The notes: a model not told the origin generated them from the letters alone. A stretch of 64,000 nucleotides of DNA from Kryptolebias marmoratus (GCF_001649575.2 NC_051435.1:4051527-4115526), one strand, 5' to 3'; numbered from the stretch's first letter, positions 1 through 12,213 are shown. Program-made: numbers and translations.

Positions 1-230
1 TTCATTAATTACATTTTTGTTTTTGTGCTAGAGCTGCAAAACTAAAGGTTAGCACTTGGGTAACATTTACTTTAAAAAGCTGTTTGAGGAAAACAAAATG
101 TCAGATCAAGTTTTAACTATTTACACCCCTAAGATCTCTGTTGGAGTTTTGTTTTTATTTTTCTTGAGGATGACTATGTAATGTTTTGTAAAGAAGAAAT
201 AATAAAGTTTGTGCTTTTTTTTCCTTGACT
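1..230 (+). other. Possible 3' UTR end of an upstream gene
   Basis: The AT-rich stretch contains a canonical AATAAA at 201-206, followed within 15-30 bases by a GT/T-rich tract, as expected for a vertebrate cleavage and polyadenylation site. No coding sequence is visible before it. It could be the tail of a gene lying left of the window or a chance match in AT-rich DNA. Confidence 0.25.
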
Positions 231-3200
231 CGAGTGCTTTATTTTGTTAGTTGTGCTAAACTCCTAATACTTACAAGGCAGGGTTTTTTCCTGCTCTTTT
301 CTGCATCCCTGAGACACTCTCCTGTACATATTCGATGCTCTTTATGCATGACTTGACACTGCTCTTTTAGACTGAGCCAGGATGCAGCTACGTACTAGAT
401 CAAGCCAGAATAGCACAACGCTATTCCCACTTGCATGCATGCATGCAAATGCATGCAACAAAATTCCACTCAAAATAATTGCACATTTGTTGCTGGCATC
501 TCAAACAGTTCTTAAATTAGTTTCTGTACATTTTAGAGCTGAATTTTGACACCTGCATGGGAGCTCTCGTTATGACAGAAAACATCCAATGCAGCCCTGA
601 ATGTCTAGGTCTTAAAAAACAAACAGATAATAAAAAATACTCCAAAACTGCTTATCTTCATTACAAAAGTGTACTCCAGTAGATTAAATAATAAATGTGG
701 GAATGGCTGCTAAGGTGGGTACAAAATGAGCTAAGGTGGAGGTTGGCAACAAAATAATGCACAGCCCAGATGCACTTTTGCAAGCCGGACATATGAACAT
801 GAGATCAGCTTGGCTAGTCCTGCTTCATATTCTGAAATCAAGCCACTCCAAGGCCTGCTAGCCCCACATTATGGGCATATACAGATGTTTTATGCATGTT
901 CAGAACCCTCCACAACATATCTATGCATAATAAGGAAGCCCACTGTGTTTTTATTACATACCTGAAGACCTCACCAAGCCCATCCATGTTGTGACTGATT
1001 CTTTACTTTGCAGCGGGGCAATCGTCTGGTGTGAAGGGTGCCTTAGATAAGGAATCACATTTATTATCAAAGCAGTACAACCACAGTGTGTATTATTGAA
1101 GAAGAGGTTGGCTTCAGAATCTCATCTTCACCTGTCACATTTCAAAACTAATTCCAGATGAGCTCAACTAATAAACCTACAGTAAATCTCTGAATTGGAA
1201 ACTGCAGACAGGCTTTGTGGCACTTAAGAAAAGTAAAGTACCTTCAGCTTATTTCTCAAATTAACTGTGCCCAACACTCACAAGAGTTCACATCATTCCA
1301 TTGATTTGAAACTCATTTAAAACTCATAGTAAAAGCAGTTTACATGACCAAAAGCTTGTCTAGATATGTATTTGTTTCAGAATGTTAAAAAAGACCAAAA
1401 GGTGCACAGCTGCAGAAAAAATAAAACACAATCACCTTGCAGAATGATGCAATGAACAGCAATACTCAGGGAGAGAAAAACACCAAGTCAGTAAAGTTCT
1501 GTATCTGAAAATCAATAATGTGATTCATATCTATGGAAACTTTCTTGTGTCGTGCAAGCAGATGCAGATTTACTTCGGAGTTTGTAATTTTTGCTAAATT
1601 AGCTCAAATTCTTTTCTTTAAAATACAATCACAAAACTCCAATTATTAGTTTATGACTGTAAAGTTGTTCAACTTTAGTTTTCTTACCAAAAACTAACAG
1701 GTTTGTTTTTAAAAGGTCTAAAATGTCAGTCACTATACAAGTGTGTGTTCCTTTCAAAGTAGTCCCAGCTGTTAATTAAAGCTGTGATGTGGTCTGACTT
1801 TCAGCTGGAGGGGGTGTGCAGGAGACCAAAACCACAGGGGGACACTTTTTGTCCACAGCCCTGTTATAAATTAACAGTGTCCCTCTTTGGGGGCCACAAG
1901 AGGTCACCTTGTGTTCAAGTCGACCATCAGCCCTCACCAAATCTCTAATGGTGGTTAAATATGCCCAGTTTCAAGCAGCTCCTGATTGCACTCCCAAAGT
2001 CCCTGATTGCATTTAGAGGCACATTCACCAAGTCTAAACAAGGAGAGATAATCCCTGAGCTAAACAACTAACAACCTTGCCAGAAAAGGACAAAGCTCCA
2101 AATAAATGTGGGAAAGAGCCTGTTTGTGATGCTGAAACATCAATACCTTCATTGTGCTATCTTTGTCTTTTCTATTCAAAAGGTCAAAGGTCACTGACAT
2201 TTGTGTGTAGGACTCCTTAAGACATTTCAAGTAGGACTTAAAAAAAGTTAATGTACACTTTTGATCAGCAGTAAACGTTTTAAGCTACTTAAATGTCATT
2301 AGACAACAAAAGGATGACTTTTAAGGCACAAAAATGAACCAGAAAATATTAAAAAATTTAAAAAAAATAATGAACATTAATACTAAGAATACTACTAATA
2401 ATAAAACTTAATACTCCAAGTAGAAAATGGGGTACATTATGTGTTTAGCAGTTTTTAGCACATCTTCATGGACAAAAAAAATATTGGCTTAACATGGCAA
2501 TTTATGAGTTTGGAAAATGTAAAAAGTATCAGTTTGTGACTCATTTGGTTCACAACATGCAATGTAACAAACGATCTGTCTTGTTGAAGTTTTGTAAATT
2601 AGATTTTGCTGCATTTTGTTGGTATAAAATGCATCATACATTTATCTCTGCTCTGCAAGTAACTGAAACCTGATTCATTTTCTACATGTCTACACAAAAC
2701 CTGAGGCGTACATCAATGTCAGGTAAATTACTTCTGTTTTCTTTCTGTTTTTTTAATAAATAACACTTTTGTTAGACCTTGTTTTTCTCAGTGTAGATTC
2801 AAATTTGTTATCCTGCAGGCAAATATGCCATTTTATGTATTTACAGAATAACCTTAAAGTCAGATGAAGCCGAGCAGTGTGTGACTTTCTCACCTCCGCC
2901 CACTTTGGACCCACCTTGGCTTGCTGTGGAGAAAGTGAAGCTCAGCAGATATAGATCAGTTTTTAATAAATATTATTTTTCATCAATACGGTTTTTAAAC
3001 TTAGATATGTTTTCTGTTAAAAAAGAGTTCCAGTGCAGGGGTCAAAATGCAGCTCTGTCACTCTTCAGACTTGTTGGAGATGCCCACAACAGAACTCGGA
3101 TGGGTTTGAGATGTCTGCTATGACTTTGTGACTATTTGATAGCAAATCTTTTATGCAAAGAGGGCTGCATGACTCTGAGATTCATATGAGGAAACTGAGA

Positions 3201-3260
3201 ACCACTGAATGTTTTAAGCTATTCTGGAGTCTCCTTTGGAATTGAAATTTGCCAACTAGC
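231..3260. other. Intergenic DNA, no gene seen
   Basis: No ORF here has conserved-looking content or splice context. At 431-448 there is an 18-bp perfect palindrome of GCAT units, and a POU-type octamer ATGCAAAT lies at 443-450. The rest is AT-rich sequence without recognisable repeats. The 80-residue open frame at 2881-3123 has no protein features. Confidence 0.6.
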
Positions 3261-3269
3261 CGCAGCCCT

Positions 3270-3575
3270 ATAAAATACTACCTTTAGCACTGTTACCTCA
3301 CAGCAAGAAGGTCCTGGGTTCTCCCTGTGCATGTATTGGTTTTTCAGGGTGCTCCAGTTTCTTCTCACAGTTCAAACACATGCATGTTAGGTTAGTTGGC
3401 AACTCTCAATTGGTCCTATGTGCTGTTCATCTGTGTGTGGTCCTGTGATGGACTGGTGACCTGTCCAGGGTGTAGCCCGTCTTTCACCCAATGACTCTTG
3501 GAGATTGGCACCAGCTACAGAATCAAGCAAGTATAGAAAATGAATAAGTGTGGCAATCACTGCAAACATTCACAG
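3270..3575 (+). repeat. Degenerate fish interspersed repeat (SINE-like)
   Basis: The text matches, by memory of the family, a very common teleost repeat. It has a block around a 'tcctgggttct' box, then a 'catgcatgttaggtta' block, then a 'gactggtgacctgtccaggg' block, then a tail resembling 'agaaaatgaat'. Full copies usually end in a GGAT-type tail, which is lost here. Recognition rests on the order of these blocks. The exact family name is not claimed. Confidence 0.6.
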
Positions 3576-4074
3576 CACCCCACAAGTAATACATTAAAAT
3601 ATGAGGGGATTAATTATTCAGCTCATTTGCCTCCTCTTTTCATGCATCTATTACAAGTCATCCCATCGCACACAAACTGCCCCTGAACGAATTACATCAG
3701 CTAATCAGACAGATACACCTCCCCTCCCCTCTCTGTGGGTGTCATTAGCCACTAATACTCTGTTCCCTCAGACAGTGATACAGTAAACACATGTAATTGT
3801 GATGAATTGTCTCAAACTAAATGCTCCACTCATCAGTATCCCGACCCTGTTCAGAGGAGATGAATTCACTTTGTCAGAGGAAATCCAAAGTAAAGCACTT
3901 GAGTAAGTAAGTCGGCAACAGGGGACTGAAATGACCAGAACAAGCTGACATGGGTTATTTGTCTGTTCCAAAGGATACAGAGATTCATTAAGAGGCAGCT
4001 GAACAGGAAGACGAGGTGAAAAGACTCGTGGTGACAACTGGACCCATGGCTTATTACTCACAGAGTTAATTCAG

Positions 4075-4105
<31 letters not shown>

Positions 4106-4864
4106 CCAAACCACACCTCACTACTTTATCTTCAATGTCACAACCAGCTGGTCATCCATCAGCCAGCCATCTTCTTACGTTCTTGGCAGCGCCGGGTTCA
4201 TGTTTCTGTGTCTGGAGCAGGAAATGGTTGTCCCGGACACAAATGCAGGCAGGGACCAATCAAATTTATCCTAAACTGAAAGTAATAGTAATAAATAGCG
4301 ATCATTGGAAGCACTTCATGGTTGTGTTAGCTGTTAGAAAATATGGTTGTTTTAGTAACCAAAGTGCATTTAAGATGTCAAAAAATAAATCCTGACATCG
4401 TGGATCTTCTGTTGAGGATTCATCAATCACACTGACTTGACAAAGGGGTAAACCTGCAGCGCTGTTCTTCTTAGATGAATAGCCACTTGCTTACGAAGCC
4501 TCCAATCCTCAGTTTCTCTGAAATTGATTGAGGAAGGTTAGCACAAGTTGCTGATGTGGAAAACCTGCAGCGGGTTCTCTGCCAGCAAATGTAAGGTGGT
4601 TCCTCGCTCCAGCTGTGCTCCAAATCTTATCACCTTGGCTTAGTTTTATTGCACTGCAACAATCCTCGTGTTTCTTGACTTATTTAGTTAGTTTTAATGG
4701 CTAAAGAAAATAAAAGGAACATACTGTCGCTTTTTTATTTATCTCCAAGCTCAGCAGATAAAACATGAAATAAAGGTCAAGGCAGCTTGTTTGTCTTTTT
4801 ATATTTATGCATGGTAAAGTGTTTTTTTTTTAACTAAATGAACAATGGGTCAGATTGAATGCAA
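3576..4864. other. Intergenic DNA with a CA microsatellite
   Basis: A (CA)n run of about 29 bp lies at 4078-4106. Nothing else can be supported. The small open frames at 3601-3786, 3768-4061 and 4135-4395 lack protein features. Confidence 0.6.
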
Positions 4865-5235
4865 CTAAAGCAGTTTTTCAGATCTTTTGAAGTGGGGTTC
4901 TGTGGAAAGGTTATGAGCAATTAATATTGTATCTGTTGCAGATAGCTTTCTGAACAACCTCAGTTTGGTGAAATGGAGTTTAATTAAGGCCGGATTGATG
5001 AACTGCATATGCATAATGTGTATTTGAGTATAATGTAAATGTTTATTAAAATAGTGTTTGTAGAATCTAACAAAAAATGTTTTAAGAAAGTGACAGCAAT
5101 CCACTTTAGTTTAGACGTTAGCTTGTCAATCTGGTCAGAAATAAAATATTTGACCCCAACTGAGGTCATTTGAAGAGCTATCTACAACAGGTAAGATATC
5201 ATTTTTTTCATAACAATTCTCAGAACTCCTATTTA
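4865..5235. mobile_element. Palindromic MITE-like repeat, copy 1
   Basis: The left arm (4865-5000) reads through the blocks 'gttatgagcaattaatat', 'agatagct' and 'caacctcagtttgg'. The right arm (about 5100-5235) reads the inverse, with 'gagctatctacaacaggtaa' as its core. The two arms would fold on each other, so this is a foldback or MITE-like element. Related arms occur near 8890-9045, 14999-15650, 40990-41115 and 43301-43380. Family members end in TTAAAGGGATAGTTCA, seen intact at 43301 and inverted at 33031. No transposase is present. Confidence 0.55.
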
Positions 5236-8200
5236 AACAAGCTGATCCCTATTTAAACAAGCTGAGTGCATTTTTGCATCAGTAAACTCTGAATTGAAAT
5301 GATTTACAGTGACTGTATGAAGAGTTGTCTACCAGTTTGTTCTTGTTATAGCCCATGTTTATATTTGAATCCCTGTAGTTTTGTCTGTGATGTATCTGTT
5401 GTAGAGCTGTGGGCTCAGAGTCTTGTTCGGCAGTCAGACTGCCTGAGTAAAGGACACGATGCATTTTCTGTCTTTAAACTTTCTGTAAAGCAGCCAATTT
5501 AATGTTGCTTTAACATCACAAGCTTCATTATACAAGCAGCAAAATTCATTTTGCTCCCTGCATGAGAAGCAGGACTTGCCTTGGCTGTGCGGAGCAGATA
5601 GGTGAACCTGAAAAGTCACACTATCTTATCTGAATGCCTGCATTCTCATCCTGACAACATGAGCACCACGGCAAAAATGCAAAATGTAAGACCGTGATAT
5701 TATCTTCTATTCGATCCACAGAGCATTCAGCTAATACTAAAACAGGCCTGTCCTTGCTTTATTTTTATTTATTTTTTAGCTGTTTAAATCTCTTACATGC
5801 AGAGTCATTGATCCTTGTGTTCATTTTCTTACCATTTTTTATCTGTTCAGTGTTTCAAGGAGCAGGTGAACATGGACAGGTGACCTGTTCATCACACATA
5901 GTGTAAATTTAGATGAGCCAATAATCCTAACATGCATGCTTTTTGGGGCTGTAGGAAGAAACAAAGAGTAGTGCAAACTCCACGCAGAAAAGCCTGGACC
6001 TTTCTTGATGAGAGGCAGCAGTACTAACCAACTGTTTCACTGTGCAAACTTACTTATAGGTCTGGTGTCTAAAAATGTACAAAAAGCAACAGAGGAACTG
6101 TTGTCAACAGGTCTCCCTTCTAAAAACAACAACAAAAAGTATCTGTGTTCATTTACATCCAGTATTTAGATTATAGGTTCATATTTTAGGATGTGGACAG
6201 CTTTTTAATGGATACAAAATATTTATAAAAGTATTTCTAACTCAGTTATATAGATTTGTGGCAAAAGGTGAATCAGGATGATTTCTTTTCTTCTGCATCA
6301 GGGGCAGATATGTGTTTGGCCACTTGGTGGCAGTGAGACAAGATGAGAATTTAACACAGTGATCAATGAAATGTGTCTTTAAGCCATGTTCTGTTCATTT
6401 ATTTAAAGGGGAAATGAAAACAAATATAAAAATAATAAGTTTTCATGTTTTTCTTTTAGTTAAACCTGATTATAAAACACTTCATTGGTCCGTTTTTCTG
6501 ATTTTAAAAGTTAATGACTTGTTTTTAGAGTTTTTGTGGGCTGACTGTGTGGGCGGAGTCACCTCCTTGGTTGGTGACGTAGAAGGAGGCGGGGCCAGCT
6601 GTGGCCAGACTCTAGAGACTGTAGTAATTTTTCAATCTTTAATTATTCATTTTAAAATAATGTAATTTTTTGTGAAACTCTGAAAACAACCACCATTTAT
6701 GGCATTCTTTTCATTTATGTTAGCTTTAAAACAATTTTCATTTCCCCTTCAAGGAGCAGAAAAGAATTTAGGCTTTATCTCTGACCATATTATCAGTTTA
6801 CTGCTTAATATTTATTTTTTCTAAGCTTTTTGTCTGCAAACCTCAGGCTGACTGGAAACATCTTGCTTCTTTTACGAATCAATATTCTGGCTGTAAAACC
6901 TTTAAAAATTGAAGCTAAATGATTTTTGTTGTCTACTTATTATAAGTAATGCTGAATTCCAGTAACATTACCATTTTTTTCATTTTACAAATTTAAATCA
7001 TATATGAAGGACTAAAACTTGAGTAACTGACATAAATGTCTGCACCAATCTTCTAATAATCTTCCCCTTCCATTCTTGTAAACAAAATATTAGGAAAGCA
7101 ATGAGTTAATTTTTTTTATAAATTCTCATTCTGACACAAGAATGAACAAAAGTGGTTTTAGTGGCTATGTTTATGATGAATGTGACTGTAGAAAACACAT
7201 CTTTTGTCCATAAATCAAGAACACATTCACATTACTGTAAAAATCCAAACATGATGATGTTTTTTACCTGCAGGGTTAAAGGTCAAATTCATTGTGACAA
7301 CATAATTTTCTGTCAAACTTCTTTAATGTCAAATTATTCAATAGTGCAGCTATATTTTATGACTTTTTCACATTTGCACATCATTTATTAAAACTGAATT
7401 GGGGACACAAACCAACACAATCCTGGGAAGCATTAAAAATGCAACTTGAGTACTTCAGCGGTGGCACAGAATTGTGAATAAAAATAATAATATTAATGTT
7501 TAAAATAGTATTGCAGGTACTTCTCTTGCACTCTTGTTTTCGGTTCTGTAAAATCACAATGTTGAATTATGTATCATCCATTTTCTGTCTGTGTTTAAAA
7601 GCTAATTATTAGCTAGTTATGCTTAGATGCAACAATTATGTGTGAAGTTGGATTTATAAAATACTAAGTATTTTGAATTTTCATCTATTTCTTGTTTTGC
7701 ATTTTGTGTAATTCACATCTGCTGTTTATAACCTAAGCTGTAGGTAAAAGGTCACATTAAAAATGTGTTTTAAGTGTTCTTGTAACAAAAAAATAGCCTT
7801 TCTGTGCTCAGGTGCAGCTGTAAATAATGTAATATGGTTTTCACAAACAAGTGAGGGAATTATTGCTAAAACTCCAGTTGTTGGTTTAGTCTCAGCAGCC
7901 TGGAAGGTTTTTTGCAATCGATTTAGCAAAGCTGTGATGTGTGTGTGTGGAAAGATTAGATCAGCTTCAGAACAGAAAATAGACTTGTGTGCTGCTGTAA
8001 AATCAAAGCTAAATGAGTCTCATTATGTTTACAGCGCTTTACTGATAAAACAAGCAACATTTAATGTCCATATTTACAGAGACGCTTGGCAGGGCAGAAC
8101 ACTAGAAAAGCAAAGAACAAGAACAAAAACTCTGAGCCTTTCTAATACATAATTAGCTCTTAGACAAAAGCAAAAGTGGGACAGATATTATACACCACAA

Positions 8201-9440
8201 TTCTTCTGTGAGTTTATTATTAATAGTGACCCTCTTTACATTTAAATAATACATTTTTACATAAAACTATAGATTAGAGTTACTTTAAGATGTGTTTTTA
8301 ATGCATACTTTTGAACTCATTAAGAAATCTTACAATTATGAAAAGATTTTGTGTAAATCTTCCATGCCAATACAAGAAAGAAATCCCAGCTTGGGGTTAT
8401 CACAAATCCAAAGTGAGTGGCCTAATTTCCTGAATGAGGTGTTGGTTGTTTGGTGCCTGCTGGATCCCCACAGTTTGAGACAGCAGCTGGACCATCCCAA
8501 TAAAAAGCTACTTCATGGCTTTAATGACACCCGGAACGCCGGGAACAGCCGACCTACATTAGAGTTACACCAGGGGATAACAAAACAGAAGAGACTCACT
8601 TTTCCAGGCACATATTATCTGATTTTATATTTCTTCTTAAGGTCGTTTAAAAGCTGGTCAAGGTGAAGAATTATAAAAGACTTCTTAAAACGGTAACAGA
8701 GCAGATATGAGATTAAAAACAGTTAAGAACTTGCACAAAACATATTTTTGTTGCTTTCTATCCAGACAAATGTAGCTGTCAACCTTTAAAGTTCCCTTTT
8801 AAGGTTGTACAATTTGGATCTTTTATTTATTTACAGCAAAAGATTTCATATGTTTCTTTTAAAAACAATTTTAAAAAGTTGTTTAAAGATGTCAGCAATC
8901 CGTTCTGTCTTTGGTCCAATTTTGACAACCCGTTAGCTCATGGATCAAATCAGAATTGAACTCAGTTTCATCAAATTAAAGTAATTCAAACAGCTATCTA
9001 CACCAGGTAAGATACTGTTGTTTATGACATTTCCACAAAACCTACAAAAATGCTCGAGCTATCTCTTTGTAAAGCCACAGGAGATCTGGAATTACAGTTG
9101 TTGTAATGATGTCATTTTAAGGCTTTTAAACTGCTTCTTTTCCAGTTAAGGATAATAGTTTAAACTAACTACAGCGCCGCCTGCTGTTTGGTGATGGTAA
9201 TTCATGTTACATTTAATTTAAAAGCCAAAGCAGCACAATTAAGTCTCAACTTTGTGACTGCAGCCCTCACTGACAGACCTAAGTGATGGCACCTTGATCC
9301 GCTGCTGTGTGAGCTGCTGGAGTCCCGCAGGGGGGGCAGAAGAATCAATAACCCGCCACAGCCACAGAGCCCAACTTAATCTTTGCTCACGGTCACTTTA
9401 AAATTTAACACTCACTTTAAACAGTTATCACCAAAGAAGC
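5236..9440. other. Intergenic DNA upstream of the LRRC3-family gene
   Basis: It begins with an imperfect 20-bp direct duplication at 5226-5266 (core 'ctatttaaacaagctga'). A small GC-rich patch at about 6537-6612 carries two GC boxes and a TGACGT motif. A CTCF-like site lies at 6320-6333. An inverted arm of the foldback repeat lies near 8890-9045. The 129-residue open frame at 7763-8152 shows no domain or splice context and is not called. Confidence 0.5.
6320..6333 (+). promoter_or_regulatory. CTCF-like motif
   Basis: The sequence CCACTTGGTGGCAG fits the vertebrate CTCF core (CCASYAGRKGGCRS) with one mismatch. Orientation is forward, towards the LRRC3-family gene. This is motif evidence only. 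Confidence 0.35.
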
Positions 9441-9750
9441 ACTCTTCAGAACTTTACTTTTCTTCTTCTTCCGCCACGAGGAACTTTCAGACTCCAGCTT
9501 TCTATTTATTGGGTTAATTTGCTGCTGGGTGAGAAGGAGGCGCACGCGCGCGCAGCGCGGCGCGCCGCGGAGGGAGGCGCAGACGGTTCGGAGAGCTGCC
9601 AGCAGAACAGAACGCGCGCGTGCAGCATCCGGGGTGGAGGAGCGCGAGATGAGCCGGAGGTGTGATGCTCCTCGTGCACCTGATCATCAACAAGTGAGAT
9701 CTTTGTGTTTTAGGAGGGAAAAGACGCGCGTGTGGAGAGATGAAGCAGAG
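9440..9750 (+). promoter_or_regulatory. CpG-island promoter of the LRRC3-family gene
   Basis: The region around 9535-9660 is dense in CG dinucleotides (runs of CGCG) in an otherwise AT-rich neighbourhood. It sits directly upstream of a good splice donor at 9956. I infer the main promoter of the downstream gene. No TATA box is obvious, and the exact start of transcription cannot be read from sequence. Confidence 0.6.
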
Positions 9751-9955
9751 GAACTTCACCCTGAGATTAATCATCCCAGAGCAGGCAACATGTTGAAGCT
9801 GGCTTTTAAAGGACATTTAAAATATTTTCTTTTATTTATTATCATTGGATACATTCTGATTTATTTTTCACCAAAGTGGAATACCTTCTGACCTCCAAAT
9901 AGGACTCTTTTTTTTCTGAAGATGGAAAAGAAGTGGCTTTATTAACACCTTTTAG
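9480..9955 (+). other. Putative noncoding 5' exon of the LRRC3-family gene
   Basis: The exon would run from the CpG island to a strong donor (TTTTAG|GTAAGC; intron starts at 9956). LRRC3-family genes commonly carry the whole coding sequence in one exon preceded by untranslated exons, which fits this arrangement. A second donor-like site (CAA|GTGAGA) lies at 9694. It contains upstream ATGs at 9649 and 9790 in one frame. The 5' boundary is approximate. Confidence 0.5.
9790..9891 (+). CDS. Possible upstream micropeptide ORF in the 5' exon
   Basis: This short frame encodes 33 residues: a basic start (lysines and a histidine in the first ten), one hydrophobic stretch of about 16 residues rich in F, I, L and Y, and a short polar tail ending before TGA. 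It would be a single-span membrane micropeptide. The ATG has A at -3. The same frame is open from an earlier ATG at 9649, giving an 80-residue form with a basic, arginine-rich leader. It lies wholly inside the inferred 5' noncoding exon, so it could be a regulatory uORF or a chance ORF in AT-rich DNA. I do not recognise it as a known micropeptide. Confidence 0.25.
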   Translation: MLKLAFKGHLKYFLLFIIIGYILIYFSPKWNTF

Positions 9956-10267
9956 GTAAGCTTTTATTTATTACTTAAATTAAATAACCTTATGAGAACT
10001 CTGATTAAAATCTGCAATATTACAAAACCTTATGACATTGTCTAATTAACACTTAGACATAAAGAAAATCCACTTTATGCCTTTTCTTTTTGTTTTATTT
10101 TACTCTGAATAAAATATACCCAGTTTGCTTTGAGTAGATTTTAAATAAGCTGAAAAAAACATTAAAATATTATTGAATCTTCATTCTTCATTCAGCTGTA
10201 ATAGCTTTTTGTACAAGGTTTTCTTTTTGTCAGTGGACACCCATTATTCTTATTAAAGTGTGCATTT

Positions 10268-10303
<36 letters not shown>

Positions 10304-11387
10304 AGACAAATTGGCTCCTTATTATTAAGTTAGTTATAAACAGTATGTTAAAAATAATTACCCTGACAGGCTGGACATTATTCCAGTCAAAGATGTGTCT
10401 GTTTCATAACACCTCTGCGTGTTTAGCTGCACTGTGTACAGATGTGTGTGTGCGCCACATCTTTTCCACACCTGCTGCTGAGCTCAGGCCAATAAGACTG
10501 CTGATGGGCTCCTTTTAAGAGCCCCGAGGGAGAAAGAGAGAGATTCTGATATGAGGCCTGATGCCACATAAAAAGGGGGGGGGGCAGAGAAAACAAGAAG
10601 ACAAGTGCATGACCTCGGACCCAGTAAGGGGTTCATCGTGTGATCAGTTTAGCCCACCAGAGGGTGCACAGTCCTGGAGCGATGATGCTCCTGCAGGACA
10701 GATGGAGTAAATTTAGAGTCTGTGGCTATTCTTATCACAGGGCTGCGAATGGGAGACGGCAGTCCTGGAAATGAGCTGTGGGGAAAAAAAACGAGGGGAG
10801 GACTCTTATTGTAAGGGAAGGGCTGTATTTGTTACAGCTTGTTCCTTCTTCTTCAGCTGTGAAATCCTGTAATTGAGATTGATATGAGCCACGCTCCAAG
10901 AACAAGGGCAGAATTACACTTCGCCTAATTGAATGGGAAAATTCATTCAATGACCTGCATGTAAGTGTGCCTGCTGCTTTATGAGATTTGCAGGAGTGAA
11001 ATGAATTTTTCCTACAAAATTGCAATTCATTTTTTCTAAACACTGTGTGCATATTTTAAAAAGACAAAATGTGATACTTTACCCTATAAGTACACTAATA
11101 ACCTCTTTTTTATTTCAGCGCAGAGCTTGTGGACTCCAGTGCCACTCGGTCCTTTTTCTGATAATCTCAGCATCCTCACAACAAACCCTGAGACTGCAGC
11201 TGGATTATGTTAAAGACGCAGCCCAATTTCTGGATGAGAGAACTCTTTCAAATCGATTTTAATGGATTATCTTCAGATAAGTTTCCACGTTTTTCTAAAT
11301 AATTTTGGCATTTTTAACTCTAATGAAGTGGTTATCAGCATTTTATGCCAAAAACCAGGTTGAACCATGACTCCCTTTGCCTGACAG
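9956..11387 (+). other. Intron upstream of the LRRC3-family coding exon
   Basis: The donor is GTAAGC at 9956. Two acceptors are plausible. One is CTGACAG at 11387, just before the coding start. The other is a stronger pyrimidine-rich TTTCAG at 11118, which would give a longer untranslated leader. A run of about 31 A lies at 10270-10300. The stretch 10480-10990 is less AT-rich and contains E-box-like and homeobox-like blocks, so it could be a conserved enhancer. No coding content is seen. Confidence 0.45.
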
Positions 11388-11412
11388 GTCTTGTAGGAAG
11401 TCACTGCTAATC

Positions 11413-12213
11413 ATGCAGGACTTAGCAGAGCCTGGTATGTTCAGGAAGACCCTGATTTTTCAAGGCTTTGCCCTGTTCTGGGGATTGTTCTTTGGAATTC
11501 TTATTGCAAATGCGTCAGTGATAGCTTGTCCTGTGAGCTGTCACTGCATAGAGAAGAATGGTTTGACAGTTGTCCAATGTATGTCTCGCAACCTGGAAAA
11601 GATCCCACCAGATCTTCCTAGAGATACGGTTGTCCTGCTTTTAGCAGCCAATCACATCACCCACATCCCCAACCACGCCTTCAAAGAACTTCATTACCTT
11701 CAGGAGCTGGACCTGTCCAACAATGACATCGAGACGGTGGATGCTGGAGCATTTCAAGGTGTTTCTGACAGCCTCCTTGTGCTGGATTTATCAAACAATC
11801 ACATCCAAAGTGTCCCCAAAGAGGCGTTCGCTCGCCTGCGGGCAAAAATCAGTCTCTCGAACAACCCGTGGCACTGTGAGTGCACGCTTCAGGAGGTCCT
11901 GAGGGAGCTGCGCCTGGATCCCGAGACGGTCACCGAGGTGGTCTGCCACACGGCGGTGCAGGAGGAGTACGCGGGCAAACCAGTAATCCAGGTGCTGGAC
12001 TCAGGGATCAACTTCTGCAACTTTCACCATAAGACCACTGATGTAGCCATGTTTGTGACCATGTTCGGGTGGTTCACTATGGTGATCGCTTATGTTATCT
12101 ACTATGTGAGACACAATCAGGAGGATGCCAGGAGGCACCTGGAGTACCTGAAGTCACTGCCCAGCAACTCTCAGATCAGCAAGGACTTTGACACCATCAG
12201 CACGGTTCTTTAG
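11413..12213 (+). CDS. lrrc3: LRRC3-family leucine-rich repeat membrane protein
   Basis: A single coding exon encodes 266 residues, the usual size for LRRC3, LRRC3B and LRRC3C. In order: signal peptide about 1-38; cysteine-capped LRRNT (Cys 39, 43, 45, 56); three leucine-rich repeats at about 62-145, including LQELDLSNNDIE; LRRCT cap beginning NNPWHCEC (Cys 155, 157, 178, 202); membrane span about 211-232; and a short cytoplasmic tail with the family block NQEDARRHLEYLKSLPS. The middle (RELRLDPETV, VQEEYAGKP) is closer to LRRC3 than to LRRC3B as I recall them. The extreme end (DTISTVL) is more like LRRC3B and forms a class I PDZ-type ligand. So the family is certain and the paralogue less so. 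I chose the ATG at 11413. The frame is open further upstream, but only into intron sequence without an ATG. The protein is probably at the cell surface. Its biochemical function is not known from sequence. Confidence 0.93.
   Translation: MQDLAEPGMFRKTLIFQGFALFWGLFFGILIANASVIACPVSCHCIEKNGLTVVQCMSRNLEKIPPDLPRDTVVLLLAANHITHIPNHAFKELHYLQELDLSNNDIETVDAGAFQGVSDSLLVLDLSNNHIQSVPKEAFARLRAKISLSNNPWHCECTLQEVLRELRLDPETVTEVVCHTAVQEEYAGKPVIQVLDSGINFCNFHHKTTDVAMFVTMFGWFTMVIAYVIYYVRHNQEDARRHLEYLKSLPSNSQISKDFDTISTVL

Noticed and set aside
6537..6612. GC-box patch as a gene promoter
   Set aside because: It is only about 75 bp long, with no exon or donor following. Its partly inverted halves suggest a repeat fragment.
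11377..11412. Upstream extension of the LRRC3-family reading frame
   Set aside because: The extension starts at TTG, not ATG, and contains a splice acceptor (CTGACAG at 11387). The first ATG in frame is at 11413.
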